From Halomonas sp. (lineage in GTDB: Bacteria > Pseudomonadota > Gammaproteobacteria > Pseudomonadales > Halomonadaceae), in NCBI RefSeq assembly GCF_029263665.1, contig NZ_JAJUFQ010000018.1, forward strand, positions 36,726-100,725: DNA of 64,000 nucleotides, written 5' to 3'. Below are positions 26,335 through 35,330 of the stretch, one piece after another. Positions within the stretch are counted from its first letter, which is position 1. Each line of letters starts with the position of its first letter. The translations under genes were made by a program, and so were the position numbers. The notes under the pieces were generated by a model. It was not told where the DNA came from and did no database searches. It saw only the letters and a program-made list of their open reading frames with translations.

Positions 26335-26385
26335 GATCGTGTGATGTAGGATCATGTGGTGTAGGACCGGCTGATGTGGGGCCAG
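26326..26385. repeat. 15-bp tandem array, four copies, over a gene end
   Basis: GTGATGTAGGATCGT, GTGATGTAGGATCAT, GTGGTGTAGGACCGG and CTGATGTGGGGCCAG stand head to tail. The first copy supplies the last codons and TAG stop of the 171-residue gene. Confidence 0.75.
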
Positions 26386-26405
26386 TTAAACCAAGACCTG
26401 AGCTC

Positions 26406-28199
26406 TCACTGGCCGTCCAGCGGACGCCTGCTGTCTGGCCGGACGCTAAGCCTCGCCTTGCCAATCTGCAATTCGCGCCAGCGTGGCAAGACCGGCACCA
26501 GCTCGCTCGAAGGAATGTTCTCCGACAGAGCAGGACGGTCATCCCCTTCCTGCTGCGAGCCATCGATGGTCATGTCTAGCGACCACCACTGTTCTGCTTC
26601 CCGAGGCTCGGTTTTTCCGTGCTCTGATTCGAGATGCCCTGATTTGAGATGCCCTGATTTGCGATAGAACAGACGCGCCTCGACAAAAGACGAGTGATGC
26701 AGCACCAGCAGATAGTCAGTTTCACCGTCACCATTCAGGTCCACGGGCAACAACTGGGCTGCGGTGGTGTATCCCTGATCAAGTTCATCTGCCAGATCTC
26801 GACTCAACGCCTCCCACAGCCCCTCGGGCAATCCTTCTCTCTCCAGACCAAAGCTGGCAAGTGCCTTGCCCTGCAGGTCGGAAGCATCACCATCATCGTC
26901 GGAGGCAGCCCCCAGCAGGCGGTCTATGCGCAAGGCTACCCGGGGATGGCTGTCAGCATAACGTTCACGCAATGCATGCAGGGCCTGGTCACCGGGGATC
27001 GCCAGATGGTAGCGCAGATAAGCGTAATCGAATTCCTCGACATCGACCTTGCCGCGGTCCAGGCGGGACAACTGGCTAGCCAGGGAGATCTTGCGGAAGT
27101 CCACCAGCGGAGAATTGACCAGCAACATGCTCAGCATGACAACCAGGCCGAGGGCAATGTTTATCCTTCCCACACCGTGCATCCAAGCATCGCGCCGGCG
27201 CAGCATGTTCAGGCAGTAGCCAATGCAGAATAGCGAGAGCAGCGCCCAGATCAGAAACGCCCAGCAACGCTCTACTGTCCAGCCATACTGGGCAACGCGT
27301 AGCCACAGGCCATAGCCACTGATGGCACTGTAGATGGGCAGCAAAGCGATCGAGACATAGATGGCACGATGTAGCCAAAGTGGGTAATCACGGCGCTCGG
27401 GGTCGGCCTGATACACGACATTGGTGAAGAACAGCATCAAGGCCAGCAGCCACAGCACCAGGAAACTGCCGCCCGACGCCCAGAGCGGCCCCAGCCCGGT
27501 GAAAGCCAGTGCAGCCAGAAACAACACACTGACCAAGCACAGGATAACAAGGATGATCCTGGCCAGGATGTGCAGAATCCCCACGATGGTATCGAACAGG
27601 TTCGACTGGCGACGCAGCAGAGCGATTCCCAGGCCATGGGCCACGGACAGAACCGGATAGAGGAACCAGTGGCTGGAAAACAGATCCTGGAAAAAGTCGA
27701 TATTGATAGCCGCAAACAGCTCGGCCCACAACAACAGCAAGGCACTGACGCACAACGAGAACAGCAGCGCCAGTGTCACGGTCAAGGCCGTACGCCAGGA
27801 GTCGCGGAACAGAATGCGATATTCCAGCGAACCACCGCGGCTCACTTGTTGAATGTACAGGACCACCTTGAAGGTGGCGATGGCCAGTGTCATGCCCAAG
27901 CCCGGAACCAGATCAAGACGATCCACATGCTGCTGGGTGCCAGTGTAATAGCCGAGCGCTCCTATCACCCCCGTGTACAGGCACGTCCACAATACAACGC
28001 TTGTCGTCTGTTCACGGGTATACGTCAGCAGCAGCACTTCCGGGCCGAAGATCACCATGCTGTACAGGGCAATCAGCCACCCAGGAGAAACGGCAGGCCA
28101 GACCTCGAGTTCCAGCGATTGATGCAACGCCAGTAGCGCCAATCCCTGGAACAGGGCTATCAGGATGAGAGTCGGTGTCAGGCTGGGCTTGTGGTCCAT
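26406..28199 (-). CDS. DUF4153-like polytopic membrane protein with cytoplasmic tail
   Basis: The 597-residue protein has about 12 hydrophobic helices in the first 390 residues and then a soluble tail of about 200 residues with an Asp-rich VDLNGDGETDYLLVL segment that resembles a calcium-type loop. The helix pattern resembles DUF4153 proteins of unknown function. The start at 28199 (MDHKPSLTPT) is chosen because hydrophobic sequence begins there. The tail contains a repeated KSGHL motif from a 15-bp DNA duplication. It lies downstream of nrdJb but behind a hairpin, so it is probably separate. Function unknown. Confidence 0.7.
   Translation of the reverse strand: MDHKPSLTPTLILIALFQGLALLALHQSLELEVWPAVSPGWLIALYSMVIFGPEVLLLTYTREQTTSVVLWTCLYTGVIGALGYYTGTQQHVDRLDLVPGLGMTLAIATFKVVLYIQQVSRGGSLEYRILFRDSWRTALTVTLALLFSLCVSALLLLWAELFAAINIDFFQDLFSSHWFLYPVLSVAHGLGIALLRRQSNLFDTIVGILHILARIILVILCLVSVLFLAALAFTGLGPLWASGGSFLVLWLLALMLFFTNVVYQADPERRDYPLWLHRAIYVSIALLPIYSAISGYGLWLRVAQYGWTVERCWAFLIWALLSLFCIGYCLNMLRRRDAWMHGVGRINIALGLVVMLSMLLVNSPLVDFRKISLASQLSRLDRGKVDVEEFDYAYLRYHLAIPGDQALHALRERYADSHPRVALRIDRLLGAASDDDGDASDLQGKALASFGLEREGLPEGLWEALSRDLADELDQGYTTAAQLLPVDLNGDGETDYLLVLHHSSFVEARLFYRKSGHLKSGHLESEHGKTEPREAEQWWSLDMTIDGSQQEGDDRPALSENIPSSELVPVLPRWRELQIGKARLSVRPDSRRPLDGQ
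26631..26660. repeat. 15-bp in-frame duplication in the DUF4153-like gene
   Basis: GAGATGCCCTGATTT occurs twice head to tail, with a decayed third unit before it (26619-26630). Because the unit is a multiple of three, it adds KSGHL-type repeats to the protein without shifting frame. Confidence 0.7.
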
Positions 28200-28269
28200 C
28201 CTTGGAGCACTCCTATGTATCAGACATGACGAATCATTGCACACCTGGGCCATGTGGCCCTAGAAAGCA

Positions 28270-28304
28270 CAACCCCCAGCGACCTGAGGCAGGGCTGGGG
28301 GTTG
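28270..28304 (-). terminator. Terminator hairpin behind nrdJb
   Basis: CAACCCCCAGC (28270-28280) pairs perfectly with GCTGGGGGTTG (28294-28304). It lies 31 bases past the nrdJb stop and before the next gene start. The minus-strand flank TGCTTTC is a poor T tract. Confidence 0.65.
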
Positions 28305-28335
28305 CAGCATCAACGGCAGCCTGTCGCGCTAGCGC

Positions 28336-29151
28336 TCAACCACACTTGGACCAGCCACAACCTGCATAACAGGTCGGACAACCGTCCATCATGATCAACT
28401 CACCGCGACATTCAGGACAATGGCCGACCACCGCGGGACCATCGCCTTGTGAATGCTCTTTGCCCTGGGAGCCATCCTGGCCCTGGCTGCCTGCCTGAGC
28501 CTTGCCATCGATAGGTTCGAAAGCACCAGCCTGCGCTATTTCTTCATCCTCGACTTCGGCCGGAAACCAGCCATGGCCGGAGGCCTGGCGCCTGGCATAG
28601 CGGCTGACCAGCTCTTCTACCGGGACCTGATGACCATCCTGGTCGAGGAAACCGCGACGATAGAGAATCTGCTGTATCGACCAGGCAATGGCGGCCACTT
28701 CGGAGTCGTGGAACATGGGCTTGCCCCAACGATTCATCCCGCAGCGCACCAGCCCTTTATCCCATGCGACCTTGCGCAGATCCGCCACCGCTTGAGTGAC
28801 GTATCCGCCGCGGGCAGCCAAGGACAGGCTACGCATGGTGGCAGTGATCCACTGGTGCTCACTGGACAACTGACCGGAAGGGAAGAAAAACTCCACCGGC
28901 CGCTCAATGATCACACGCTGGCCATTGAGTACACCTTCCACCGGCATGAAGGACACCAGCAGGTAGACCTTCTTCCGTCCTTCTGCACCCACGTATGAGA
29001 TTTTCTCGGATACCGCTTCCAGAGTGCCTTCAGGGCGCGAAGCAATCCGCAGCGTCAGCGGATTTTCTTCAGGCAACGGTGCCGGAGGAGGTGTTTCCTT
29101 CTCCGCCTTGACCCGGTAGCCCACGATCTTCGAGTTGATTTCGACAGCCAT
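28336..29151 (-). CDS. nrdJb: Class II ribonucleotide reductase, C-terminal subunit with zinc ribbon
   Basis: The 271-residue protein starts MAVEINSKIVGYRV and contains the TSCPD-type domain (about 60-185: RPVEFFFPSGQLSSEHQWIT, RGGYVTQAVADLRKV). After a Gln/Gly/Ser-rich linker it ends with CPECRGEL then CPTCYAGCGWSKCG, the metal-binding and redox-cysteine tail of B12-dependent reductases. In Pseudomonas the enzyme is likewise split into NrdJa and NrdJb. The tail cysteines probably re-reduce the active-site disulfide in NrdJa. The gene lies 57 bases behind nrdJa. Confidence 0.82.
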   Translation of the reverse strand: MAVEINSKIVGYRVKAEKETPPPAPLPEENPLTLRIASRPEGTLEAVSEKISYVGAEGRKKVYLLVSFMPVEGVLNGQRVIIERPVEFFFPSGQLSSEHQWITATMRSLSLAARGGYVTQAVADLRKVAWDKGLVRCGMNRWGKPMFHDSEVAAIAWSIQQILYRRGFLDQDGHQVPVEELVSRYARRQASGHGWFPAEVEDEEIAQAGAFEPIDGKAQAGSQGQDGSQGKEHSQGDGPAVVGHCPECRGELIMMDGCPTCYAGCGWSKCG

Positions 29152-29208
29152 CAGCGGGCTCCTCCAGGTAACAGATGATTCAACAGGGACGCCGACATAT
29201 CGTCACAC

Positions 29209-31320
29209 TTACCACTTGCCATACGTCCCCTCCTTCAAGGCGTCATAAAGGTTGGCGGCAGTATGCTCTTCGCCGTCGTAGACCACCTTTTCGTCACCTT
29301 TCAGTTCCACTGTCTCACCATTTTCCAGCTCGAATACGTAGGTGGTGTTCTTGAGATCATCCTCACGCACCAGCACACCCTGGAAAGCTTCCGGATTGAA
29401 GCGGAAGGTCGTGCACCCCTTGAGGCGACTCTGATAGGCATCCAGATACAGGTCCTTGAATGCCTCGAAGGGAAATTCGGTAGGTACATTGACCGTCTTG
29501 GAAATCGCCGAGTCGACCCATGCCTGAGCGGCAGCCTGTATCGCCACATGCTGCTTTGGCGTGACCGCATCGGCCGTCACGAAATAATCAGGCAGATCAC
29601 TCTCCACTGCATCGGAACTGATGAAATGGCGATAGGCCGCCAGCTCAAAAGACACCACTTCCACCTGCTCCTTGGTCTTCTTGCCCGCCTGGATCACATT
29701 GCGGAAGTAACGATGCGAGAAAGATGGCTCGATACCATTGGACGCGTTATTGCCCAACGACAGGCTGATGGTGCCGGTGGGGGCAATGGAAGAATGATGC
29801 GTGAAACGTGCACCATGCTCGGCCAGCTCGACGACCAGTTCCGGCTCGACTTCGGCAACCTTCTGCATATAGCGGCTGTAACGAGCATGCAGAATACGCC
29901 CCGGAACCTTGTCACCCACTTCATACCCATCACGCGCCAGCTCCGGACGCTCACGCAGCATCTTCGGGGTCAGCTCGAATTCTTGTTCGAGAATCGGCGC
30001 CATACCCTTTTCCTTGGACAGCAGCAAGGCTTGCTTCCAGCCTTCCACTGCCAAGACCCGGCTGACTTCTTCAGTAAAGGCCAGGGATTCAGGCGAGCCA
30101 TAGGGCATCTTGAGCATGGTCAAGGTGGAACCCAGTCCCAGGAAGCCCATGCCATGCCGGCGCTTGGCTTCAATTTCGCGGCGCTGGCCTTCCAGCGGCA
30201 GGCCACTGATCTCCACGACGTTATCGAGCATGCGGGTGAAGATAGCCACTACTTCGCGGTAAGTATCCCAGTCAAAACGCGGCTTCTTGCCGAAAGGATC
30301 AACAACGAAACGGGTCAGGTTCACGGACCCCAGCAGACAGGCTCCTTCCGGTGGTAATGGCTGCTCACCGCAAGGGTTGGTGGCTCGGATCGACTCGCAG
30401 AACCAGTTGTTGTTCATCCGGTTGACCTGGTCGATCAGAATGAAACCCGGTTCTGCGTAGTCGTAAGTGGAGCGCATGATGGTATCCCACAGCTCTCGCG
30501 CCTTGATCACCTCGACCACACGACAGGCCACACGGCCTTCAGCATCCACGGTGTAACCGTCTTCGATGACCGGCCAGTCGCGATAGATCAGCTCGCCGTC
30601 GTCCACATCCCCCTTTTCACCACCATGCAGCGGGAAGGCCAGCGGCCAGTCAGCATCATTCTTCACCGCTTCCATGAATTCATCGGTGATCAACAGGCTG
30701 AGGTTGAATTGGCGCAGACGCCCAGCCTCACGCTTGGCCTCGATGAAATCACGTACATCGGGATGGCCAACATCGAAGGTGCCCATCTGAGCGCCACGAC
30801 GACCACCCGCAGAAGCGACGGTGAAACACATCTTGTCGAAGATATCCATGAACGCCAACGGACCATTGGTGCCGGCACCGGCGCCAAACACAAAGGCCCC
30901 TTTATGGCGCAGTGTGGAAAACTCGTAACCAATGCCACACCCCGCTTTCAGCGTCATTCCGGCATCCACCACGCTGCCGAGAATATCCTGCATGGAGTCA
31001 TGAATGGTGCGAGATACGGTGCAGTTGATCAGGCTGACTGCCGGCTTATAGCCTTCAGCCCCCGCATTGGACATGATCCGACCCGCAGGTACCGCGCCAT
31101 GCTCCAAGGCCCAACGGAACTTGGGCAGCCAGTATTCGGCCTGGTCGCCTTCCACGGCAGCAAGCGCTTTGGCAACACGTTCCCAGGTCGCGCCAAGATC
31201 GGCGTCGACGGGGTGGCCGTGGCGGTCCTTCAGCCGGTACTTGGCATCCCATATGTCATAAGAAGGGCCCTGCATAGGTACCTCCTGCGACAACGCAGCG
31301 ACCTTGGAAGATGTCGTCAT
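29209..31320 (-). CDS. nrdJa: Adenosylcobalamin-dependent ribonucleotide reductase, catalytic subunit
   Basis: The 703-residue protein reduces ribonucleotides with a radical generated from B12, independent of oxygen. Visible signatures are SLINCTVSRTIHDSM (first redox Cys), GCGIGYEFSTLR, ASAGGRRGAQMGTFD, and the active-site ATNPCGEQPLPPEGACLLGS with the N-x-C-x-E arrangement. SIAPTGTISL marks the C-terminal barrel. The C-terminal redox tail is missing here because it is supplied by NrdJb. AGAGG precedes the ATG. Two NrdR boxes upstream imply repression by NrdR-dATP. Confidence 0.95.
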   Translation of the reverse strand: MTTSSKVAALSQEVPMQGPSYDIWDAKYRLKDRHGHPVDADLGATWERVAKALAAVEGDQAEYWLPKFRWALEHGAVPAGRIMSNAGAEGYKPAVSLINCTVSRTIHDSMQDILGSVVDAGMTLKAGCGIGYEFSTLRHKGAFVFGAGAGTNGPLAFMDIFDKMCFTVASAGGRRGAQMGTFDVGHPDVRDFIEAKREAGRLRQFNLSLLITDEFMEAVKNDADWPLAFPLHGGEKGDVDDGELIYRDWPVIEDGYTVDAEGRVACRVVEVIKARELWDTIMRSTYDYAEPGFILIDQVNRMNNNWFCESIRATNPCGEQPLPPEGACLLGSVNLTRFVVDPFGKKPRFDWDTYREVVAIFTRMLDNVVEISGLPLEGQRREIEAKRRHGMGFLGLGSTLTMLKMPYGSPESLAFTEEVSRVLAVEGWKQALLLSKEKGMAPILEQEFELTPKMLRERPELARDGYEVGDKVPGRILHARYSRYMQKVAEVEPELVVELAEHGARFTHHSSIAPTGTISLSLGNNASNGIEPSFSHRYFRNVIQAGKKTKEQVEVVSFELAAYRHFISSDAVESDLPDYFVTADAVTPKQHVAIQAAAQAWVDSAISKTVNVPTEFPFEAFKDLYLDAYQSRLKGCTTFRFNPEAFQGVLVREDDLKNTTYVFELENGETVELKGDEKVVYDGEEHTAANLYDALKEGTYGKW

Positions 31321-31412
31321 TCGTATCCTCTCCGATGGATCTCGGCATGTAAACGTATAGCGAAACAGATGTCCGCGCGAGGGCTGCGCATACTAACGCA
31401 GACCACTCACCA

Positions 31413-31459
31413 GCACCATATATAGTAGAAAAGTGAAGAGAAAATACAATATGAAGTAT
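31413..31459 (-). promoter_or_regulatory. Pair of NrdR boxes upstream of nrdJa
   Basis: GCACCATATATAGTAG (31413-31428) and ATACAATATGAAGTAT (31444-31459) each match the 16-base NrdR consensus acaCwAtATaTwGtgt at about 12 positions. Their centres are exactly 31 bases apart, the three-turn spacing of known NrdR box pairs. They lie 93-139 bases upstream of the start codon. Confidence 0.72.
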
Positions 31460-31595
31460 ATTTAGGAGAAGATATCCAAAAAAGCGCCAGCCCAGCAACT
31501 GCCAGGGCCAGCACTCAGGGACACGCCATGACCTGCTCAGAACTGCGACATCCTGTCATGCCGCAGCCCGGATTCACCCACAGGGACAACAGGGA

Positions 31596-32981
31596 TCAGA
31601 CCGTGCGGGAATATCTCCCGGCCCCCTCTCCCAGATAAGCATCGAAGGCCATGGCAACATTGCGCAACATCAAACGCCCGCTCGGCAGTACACGCAAGTA
31701 CTGAGCCTCAATGGTGATCAGACCGTCGTCCTGCATTTCTTCCAGCGCTTCCAGAGCCGCCGCAAAATGTTCCCGGAATACAATGCCATGGCGCTCTTCG
31801 ATTGCACTGAAGTCCACTTGTCCATGACACATCACTGCAGTGATCACATCAGCACGCAGATGATCCTCAGCGCTAAGTACATAGCCACACAATACAGGCA
31901 GCTCACCGGCATCCAGGCACTTCATGTACTCAGCAGTGGTCTTGACGTTCTGGCTATAGGTGTCCGCCACCCGGCCGATAGCCGTCACGCCCAGACCAAT
32001 CATGTCGCACTCGGCTCGGGTCGAATATCCCTGGAAATTGCGTTGCAGGGTGCCATCCTGCCGGGCCAGGCTCAACTCATCCTCGGGCAGGGCGAAATGG
32101 TCCATGCCGATATAGACATATCCTGCGTGGGTCAGTCTGGAAATGGTCAATTCCAACAGCTCTAACTTTCGTTCAGGAGGGGGCATGTCCTCGTTGCGAA
32201 TCAGGCGCTGAGCCTTGAACAAGGCTGGAAGATGAGCATAGCTGTAGGCTGCAATACGATCCGGCCTCAATGCGATAACCTTTTCTAATGTAGTAGCGAA
32301 ACTATCGATGGTCTGCAGCGGAAGACCATAAATCAGATCCACCGACACAGAGGCAAACCCAGCCTCTCGAGCAGATGCCATCAAGGCCGCAACCTGGGCC
32401 TCACTCTGCACTCGATTGACGGCTCGTTGCACTCGCTCATCGAAATCCTGCACTCCGAAGCTCACGCGGTTGAAACCTAGTTCACGCAGTTGACTGATCT
32501 GTTCGGTGTTGACCGTTCTCGGATCAATCTCAAGAGAAAATTCACGCTTTTCCGGAGCCGAAAAATGGAACGATGAGGACAAGGCACTCACTAGTTCGGC
32601 AAGCTGTTCATTAGAAAGAAAAGTTGGCGTTCCACCACCAAAATGCAGCTGCAAAAGCTCACGATTTTCATCAAACAATGCAGCCTGAAGTATAATTTCA
32701 CGCTTCAGATAATCCAGATATTCTGATGCTCTTTCTCGGTTGTGAGTAATGATCTTGGAGCAGGCGCAGTAATAGCAAAGACTGTCACAGAACGGCACAT
32801 GAATATAAACCGATAATGGCCGTGCAGGATGCTCATGACTTTTGCTCACTGCCCGCCGGTAATCATGGGCATCATAGGCATCTTGAAAATGAGGAGCGGT
32901 AGGATAGGAAGTATAACGAGGGCCGGGACGGTCATATTTTTCAGCCAGGTGTCGCTGGAAGGGAATAACGTCAGCAGACAT
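31596..32981 (-). CDS. hemN: Oxygen-independent coproporphyrinogen III dehydrogenase
   Basis: This 461-residue radical-SAM enzyme decarboxylates two propionates of coproporphyrinogen III without oxygen. The cluster cysteines C65, C69, C72 and C74 lie in HVPFCDSLCYYCAC, as in E. coli HemN, and GGGTPTFLS follows for SAM binding. The first codon of the open frame is TTG; ATG at 32981 with GAGGAG upstream is better. The gene is divergent from an nsrR-type regulator, with an FNR-like site between them. Confidence 0.95.
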   Translation of the reverse strand: MSADVIPFQRHLAEKYDRPGPRYTSYPTAPHFQDAYDAHDYRRAVSKSHEHPARPLSVYIHVPFCDSLCYYCACSKIITHNRERASEYLDYLKREIILQAALFDENRELLQLHFGGGTPTFLSNEQLAELVSALSSSFHFSAPEKREFSLEIDPRTVNTEQISQLRELGFNRVSFGVQDFDERVQRAVNRVQSEAQVAALMASAREAGFASVSVDLIYGLPLQTIDSFATTLEKVIALRPDRIAAYSYAHLPALFKAQRLIRNEDMPPPERKLELLELTISRLTHAGYVYIGMDHFALPEDELSLARQDGTLQRNFQGYSTRAECDMIGLGVTAIGRVADTYSQNVKTTAEYMKCLDAGELPVLCGYVLSAEDHLRADVITAVMCHGQVDFSAIEERHGIVFREHFAAALEALEEMQDDGLITIEAQYLRVLPSGRLMLRNVAMAFDAYLGEGAGRYSRTV

Positions 32982-33367
32982 CAAAGATTCTCCTCGCCCC
33001 GTGTGGCAGCTACCTCTTTCAGGGCAATATCCTGATCACCATGCCTCCGGCAGAATCTGGGCTGCAGCGAGGCTTCGTCTGGATGCTCATTGTGCCATTG
33101 ATGCAGGCGATTCGTGCCATGCACATAACCAGAATATGACCTGCATCAATAATACGGCACTTATTAATTCGTTGCCGGCCTCAAAGATGGATACTTGGCA
33201 TACGCACTGACTCAGATCAGGCATTGCCTTTCTCTTTCTCGCCATACTCTGTGCCAACTTGCGCTATCTGCTCTTCCTCCCAGAGCGGGCAATGCTAGAG
33301 TCAGATTCATCCACATTGTCTTGTTAATTTTCTACTACGTTGCCTTTACGGTACCGAGATACTAACG
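32982..33367. other. 386-bp intergenic region between hemN and nsrR
   Basis: This region must hold both divergent promoters. I see the FNR/ANR-like site at 33136-33149 and a weaker one, CTGACTCAGATCAG, at 33207-33220 (seven of ten positions). No convincing open frame or RNA gene was seen. Confidence 0.5.
33136..33149. promoter_or_regulatory. FNR/ANR-like box upstream of hemN
   Basis: ATGACCTGCATCAA matches TTGAT-N4-ATCAA at eight of ten positions and lies 155 bases upstream of the hemN start. Control of hemN by ANR/FNR is known in Pseudomonas, which makes the site plausible. Confidence 0.5.
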
Positions 33368-33817
33368 ATGCACCTCACTCGTTTCACTGATTACTCATTG
33401 CGTGTCCTCATGTATCTGGCTGATGCTGGAGATGAGCGTACTACCATCGCAGAAATTGCAGCGCGATTTTCAGTATCACGCAACCATCTTATGAAGGTGG
33501 TACAGGAACTTAGCCGTCTGGGATATGTCTGCGCCATTCGAGGTAAACACGGAGGCCTTTCTCTCAAACGAACGCCAGAATCCATTCGCCTGGGTGCCCT
33601 GATACAGGATACCGAACATAGCCTGGCGCTGGTGGAATGCAGTGTCGATGAGGATAACTGTCATCTATCGTCCGCATGTCGCTTCAACAGTATTGCCAAT
33701 GAAGCCTTGCAGGCTTTTCTGAAGTCCCTGGACAACTATACACTGGCCGACCTCATGGTTCCGGAGTGCCGCACACGCCTGCGTGAAATGAAACTGATCA
33801 ACATCCACGTCGAATAG
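33368..33817 (+). CDS. nsrR: Rrf2-family regulator, NsrR-like
   Basis: The 149-residue protein has the Rrf2 winged helix (MHLTRFTDYSLRVLMYLA; SVSRNHLMKVVQELSRLGYV; RGKHGG) and three cysteines at 91, 98 and 104 (ECSVDEDNCHLSSAC), spaced like those that hold the NO-sensitive Fe-S cluster in NsrR. Similarity to E. coli NsrR extends to DNYTLADL near the C-terminus. NsrR represses NO-defence genes until NO damages its cluster. hmp in this window has NorR boxes instead, so the targets of this protein may differ. IscR and RsrR are less likely by cysteine spacing. Confidence 0.85.
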   Translation: MHLTRFTDYSLRVLMYLADAGDERTTIAEIAARFSVSRNHLMKVVQELSRLGYVCAIRGKHGGLSLKRTPESIRLGALIQDTEHSLALVECSVDEDNCHLSSACRFNSIANEALQAFLKSLDNYTLADLMVPECRTRLREMKLINIHVE

Positions 33818-33914
33818 CCTAGGGGGCACTCCCTGTAGGGAGAAAACCTCCCTGATGGACGACAGCCCTTGCAGAGCATGCTAGCCTCGCCGCAGCTGAT
33901 TTAGAGGAGTTGCC

Positions 33915-34493
33915 ATGCCTTTTCCCTTGTCTCTGGGCCAGCGCCGTCCCTGCGCTCTGGCTGTACTGACCCTGCTGTCGTGCATCAGCCTGGCCTCCAT
34001 GGCCCAGGCCGTGAGCTTCAATACTCAACAGCAACAACAACATCAGGACTGGGAATCCTTGGTCGTCAGCCTTGGCCAGGAACAGCATATTCGCGCGGTG
34101 GAACGGTCGAGCTACACCGATGCCATGCTCAGTATCAACGCCACCCCCGGGCGCTGTACTCGGCACTGGTTGGAAATGCGTTCAGGCCTGGGTGAACAGC
34201 AGGCTGTCTCGGGCCAAGTCAACGAGGTTCCAGCCGATGTACTGGTCGATGAGAACCCTGCCATGACCGGGCGCGTGGCCTTGTCCACTGAACGTGGGGA
34301 CGATGGCCTCTACCTGCGCTTCCACGATATCGACATGCCGTTGCTGGAAGCTCAAATGAGCACCGGGCAACAGCTCCACTTGCGTATCCGCATGAGCGAA
34401 AGCCTGGACGACTACTGGTTCATGACCTTCTCGTTGAACGGCGCCAGCGAAGCGCTTTCACGCATACGGAAGCTGTGTCAGTCCAGCCGCTGA
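33915..34493 (+). CDS. Uncharacterised secreted protein
   Basis: The 192-residue protein has a signal peptide ending near AQAVS, followed by a short Gln-rich stretch (NTQQQQQHQD) and a mixed domain with two cysteines (one in GRCTRHW, one in RKLCQ) that may form a disulfide. I recognise no family. GAGGAG precedes the ATG. It follows nsrR by 97 bases on the same strand. Likely periplasmic. Confidence 0.7.
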   Translation: MPFPLSLGQRRPCALAVLTLLSCISLASMAQAVSFNTQQQQQHQDWESLVVSLGQEQHIRAVERSSYTDAMLSINATPGRCTRHWLEMRSGLGEQQAVSGQVNEVPADVLVDENPAMTGRVALSTERGDDGLYLRFHDIDMPLLEAQMSTGQQLHLRIRMSESLDDYWFMTFSLNGASEALSRIRKLCQSSR

Positions 34494-34526
34494 CGCATCA
34501 TCAAAAACCCACAACATCTCCTTTAT

Positions 34527-35330
34527 TCATAGTACTTTACGCCTCAACAGACTGGTGATGGCTTCGCCTATCAATACCAGCAGAATAATGGCGCAAAGAA
34601 TGGTGGCTACGGTTGGCCAGGCAAAGGTATCAATGGCACCTTGCAGGATCACGCCGATGCCACCGGCACCCACCAACCCCAGCACCGTGGACTCACGAAT
34701 GTTGATATCCCAGCGCAGAATGATGATGGCAAAGAAGGCCGGCATCACCTGGGGGACCACGGCATAAAGAATCACTTTGGCGCGCCCTGCTCCCGTAGCC
34801 TCCATTGCCTCTACCGGCTTGCGATCGATTTCCTCGATGGCTTCTCCCATCAATTTGCCGACGAAGCCGATGGAGCGGAACATGATCGCGAGAATTCCTG
34901 CCAGGACGCCCGGACCAAAAATGGCGACGAACAACAGTGCCCAGATAATGGTGTTTACAGAGCGGCTAGCCACCAGAATAAAGCGCCCAAGCCATAGACA
35001 GGCTTTGTTCGGGGTAGTGTTCTGGGCTGCGATATAGGACACCGGCAATGCTGCGAAGATGGTCAGTGCAGTGGCCAGGGTCGCGATATGCACTGTCTCG
35101 ACCAGAGCGGTAAGGATGTCATTCGCCTGGCGTAGATCCGGCGGCCACATCCGCTCGAGCAGGCCATGTATCTGCACCGGCGCATCCCATACCCATGGCC
35201 AGTAGATGTCCACATCACGTACAGCCCAGACCATGATGGCCGCCACCAGCAACATGATCGCCAGGCGCACCCAGCGTTCACGCCGGTCGTAGCGGGTCCA
35301 GACACGCTGTTCCATTGGCTCCATCACCAT
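34527..35330 (-). CDS. phnE: Phosphonate-type ABC transporter permease
   Basis: The 267-residue inner-membrane permease has six helices and the PhnE-type EAA loop (EAMEATGAGRAKVILYAVVP) and GLVGAGGIGVIL near the end. It is the second of two adjacent PhnE-like permeases and overlaps the upstream one by 7 bases. Together with PhnC and PhnD it imports phosphonates or related oxyanions such as phosphite. No C-P lyase or phosphonatase gene is nearby, so the substrate is open. Confidence 0.88.
   Translation of the reverse strand: MVMEPMEQRVWTRYDRRERWVRLAIMLLVAAIMVWAVRDVDIYWPWVWDAPVQIHGLLERMWPPDLRQANDILTALVETVHIATLATALTIFAALPVSYIAAQNTTPNKACLWLGRFILVASRSVNTIIWALLFVAIFGPGVLAGILAIMFRSIGFVGKLMGEAIEEIDRKPVEAMEATGAGRAKVILYAVVPQVMPAFFAIIILRWDINIRESTVLGLVGAGGIGVILQGAIDTFAWPTVATILCAIILLVLIGEAITSLLRRKVL

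Noticed and set aside
29263..30357. 364-codon plus-strand open frame
   Set aside because: Antisense to nrdJa, which is conserved along this entire stretch.
33829..33842. CTCCCTGTAGGGAG behind nsrR as terminator
   Set aside because: The loop would be two bases and no T tract follows, so it cannot form a normal terminator.
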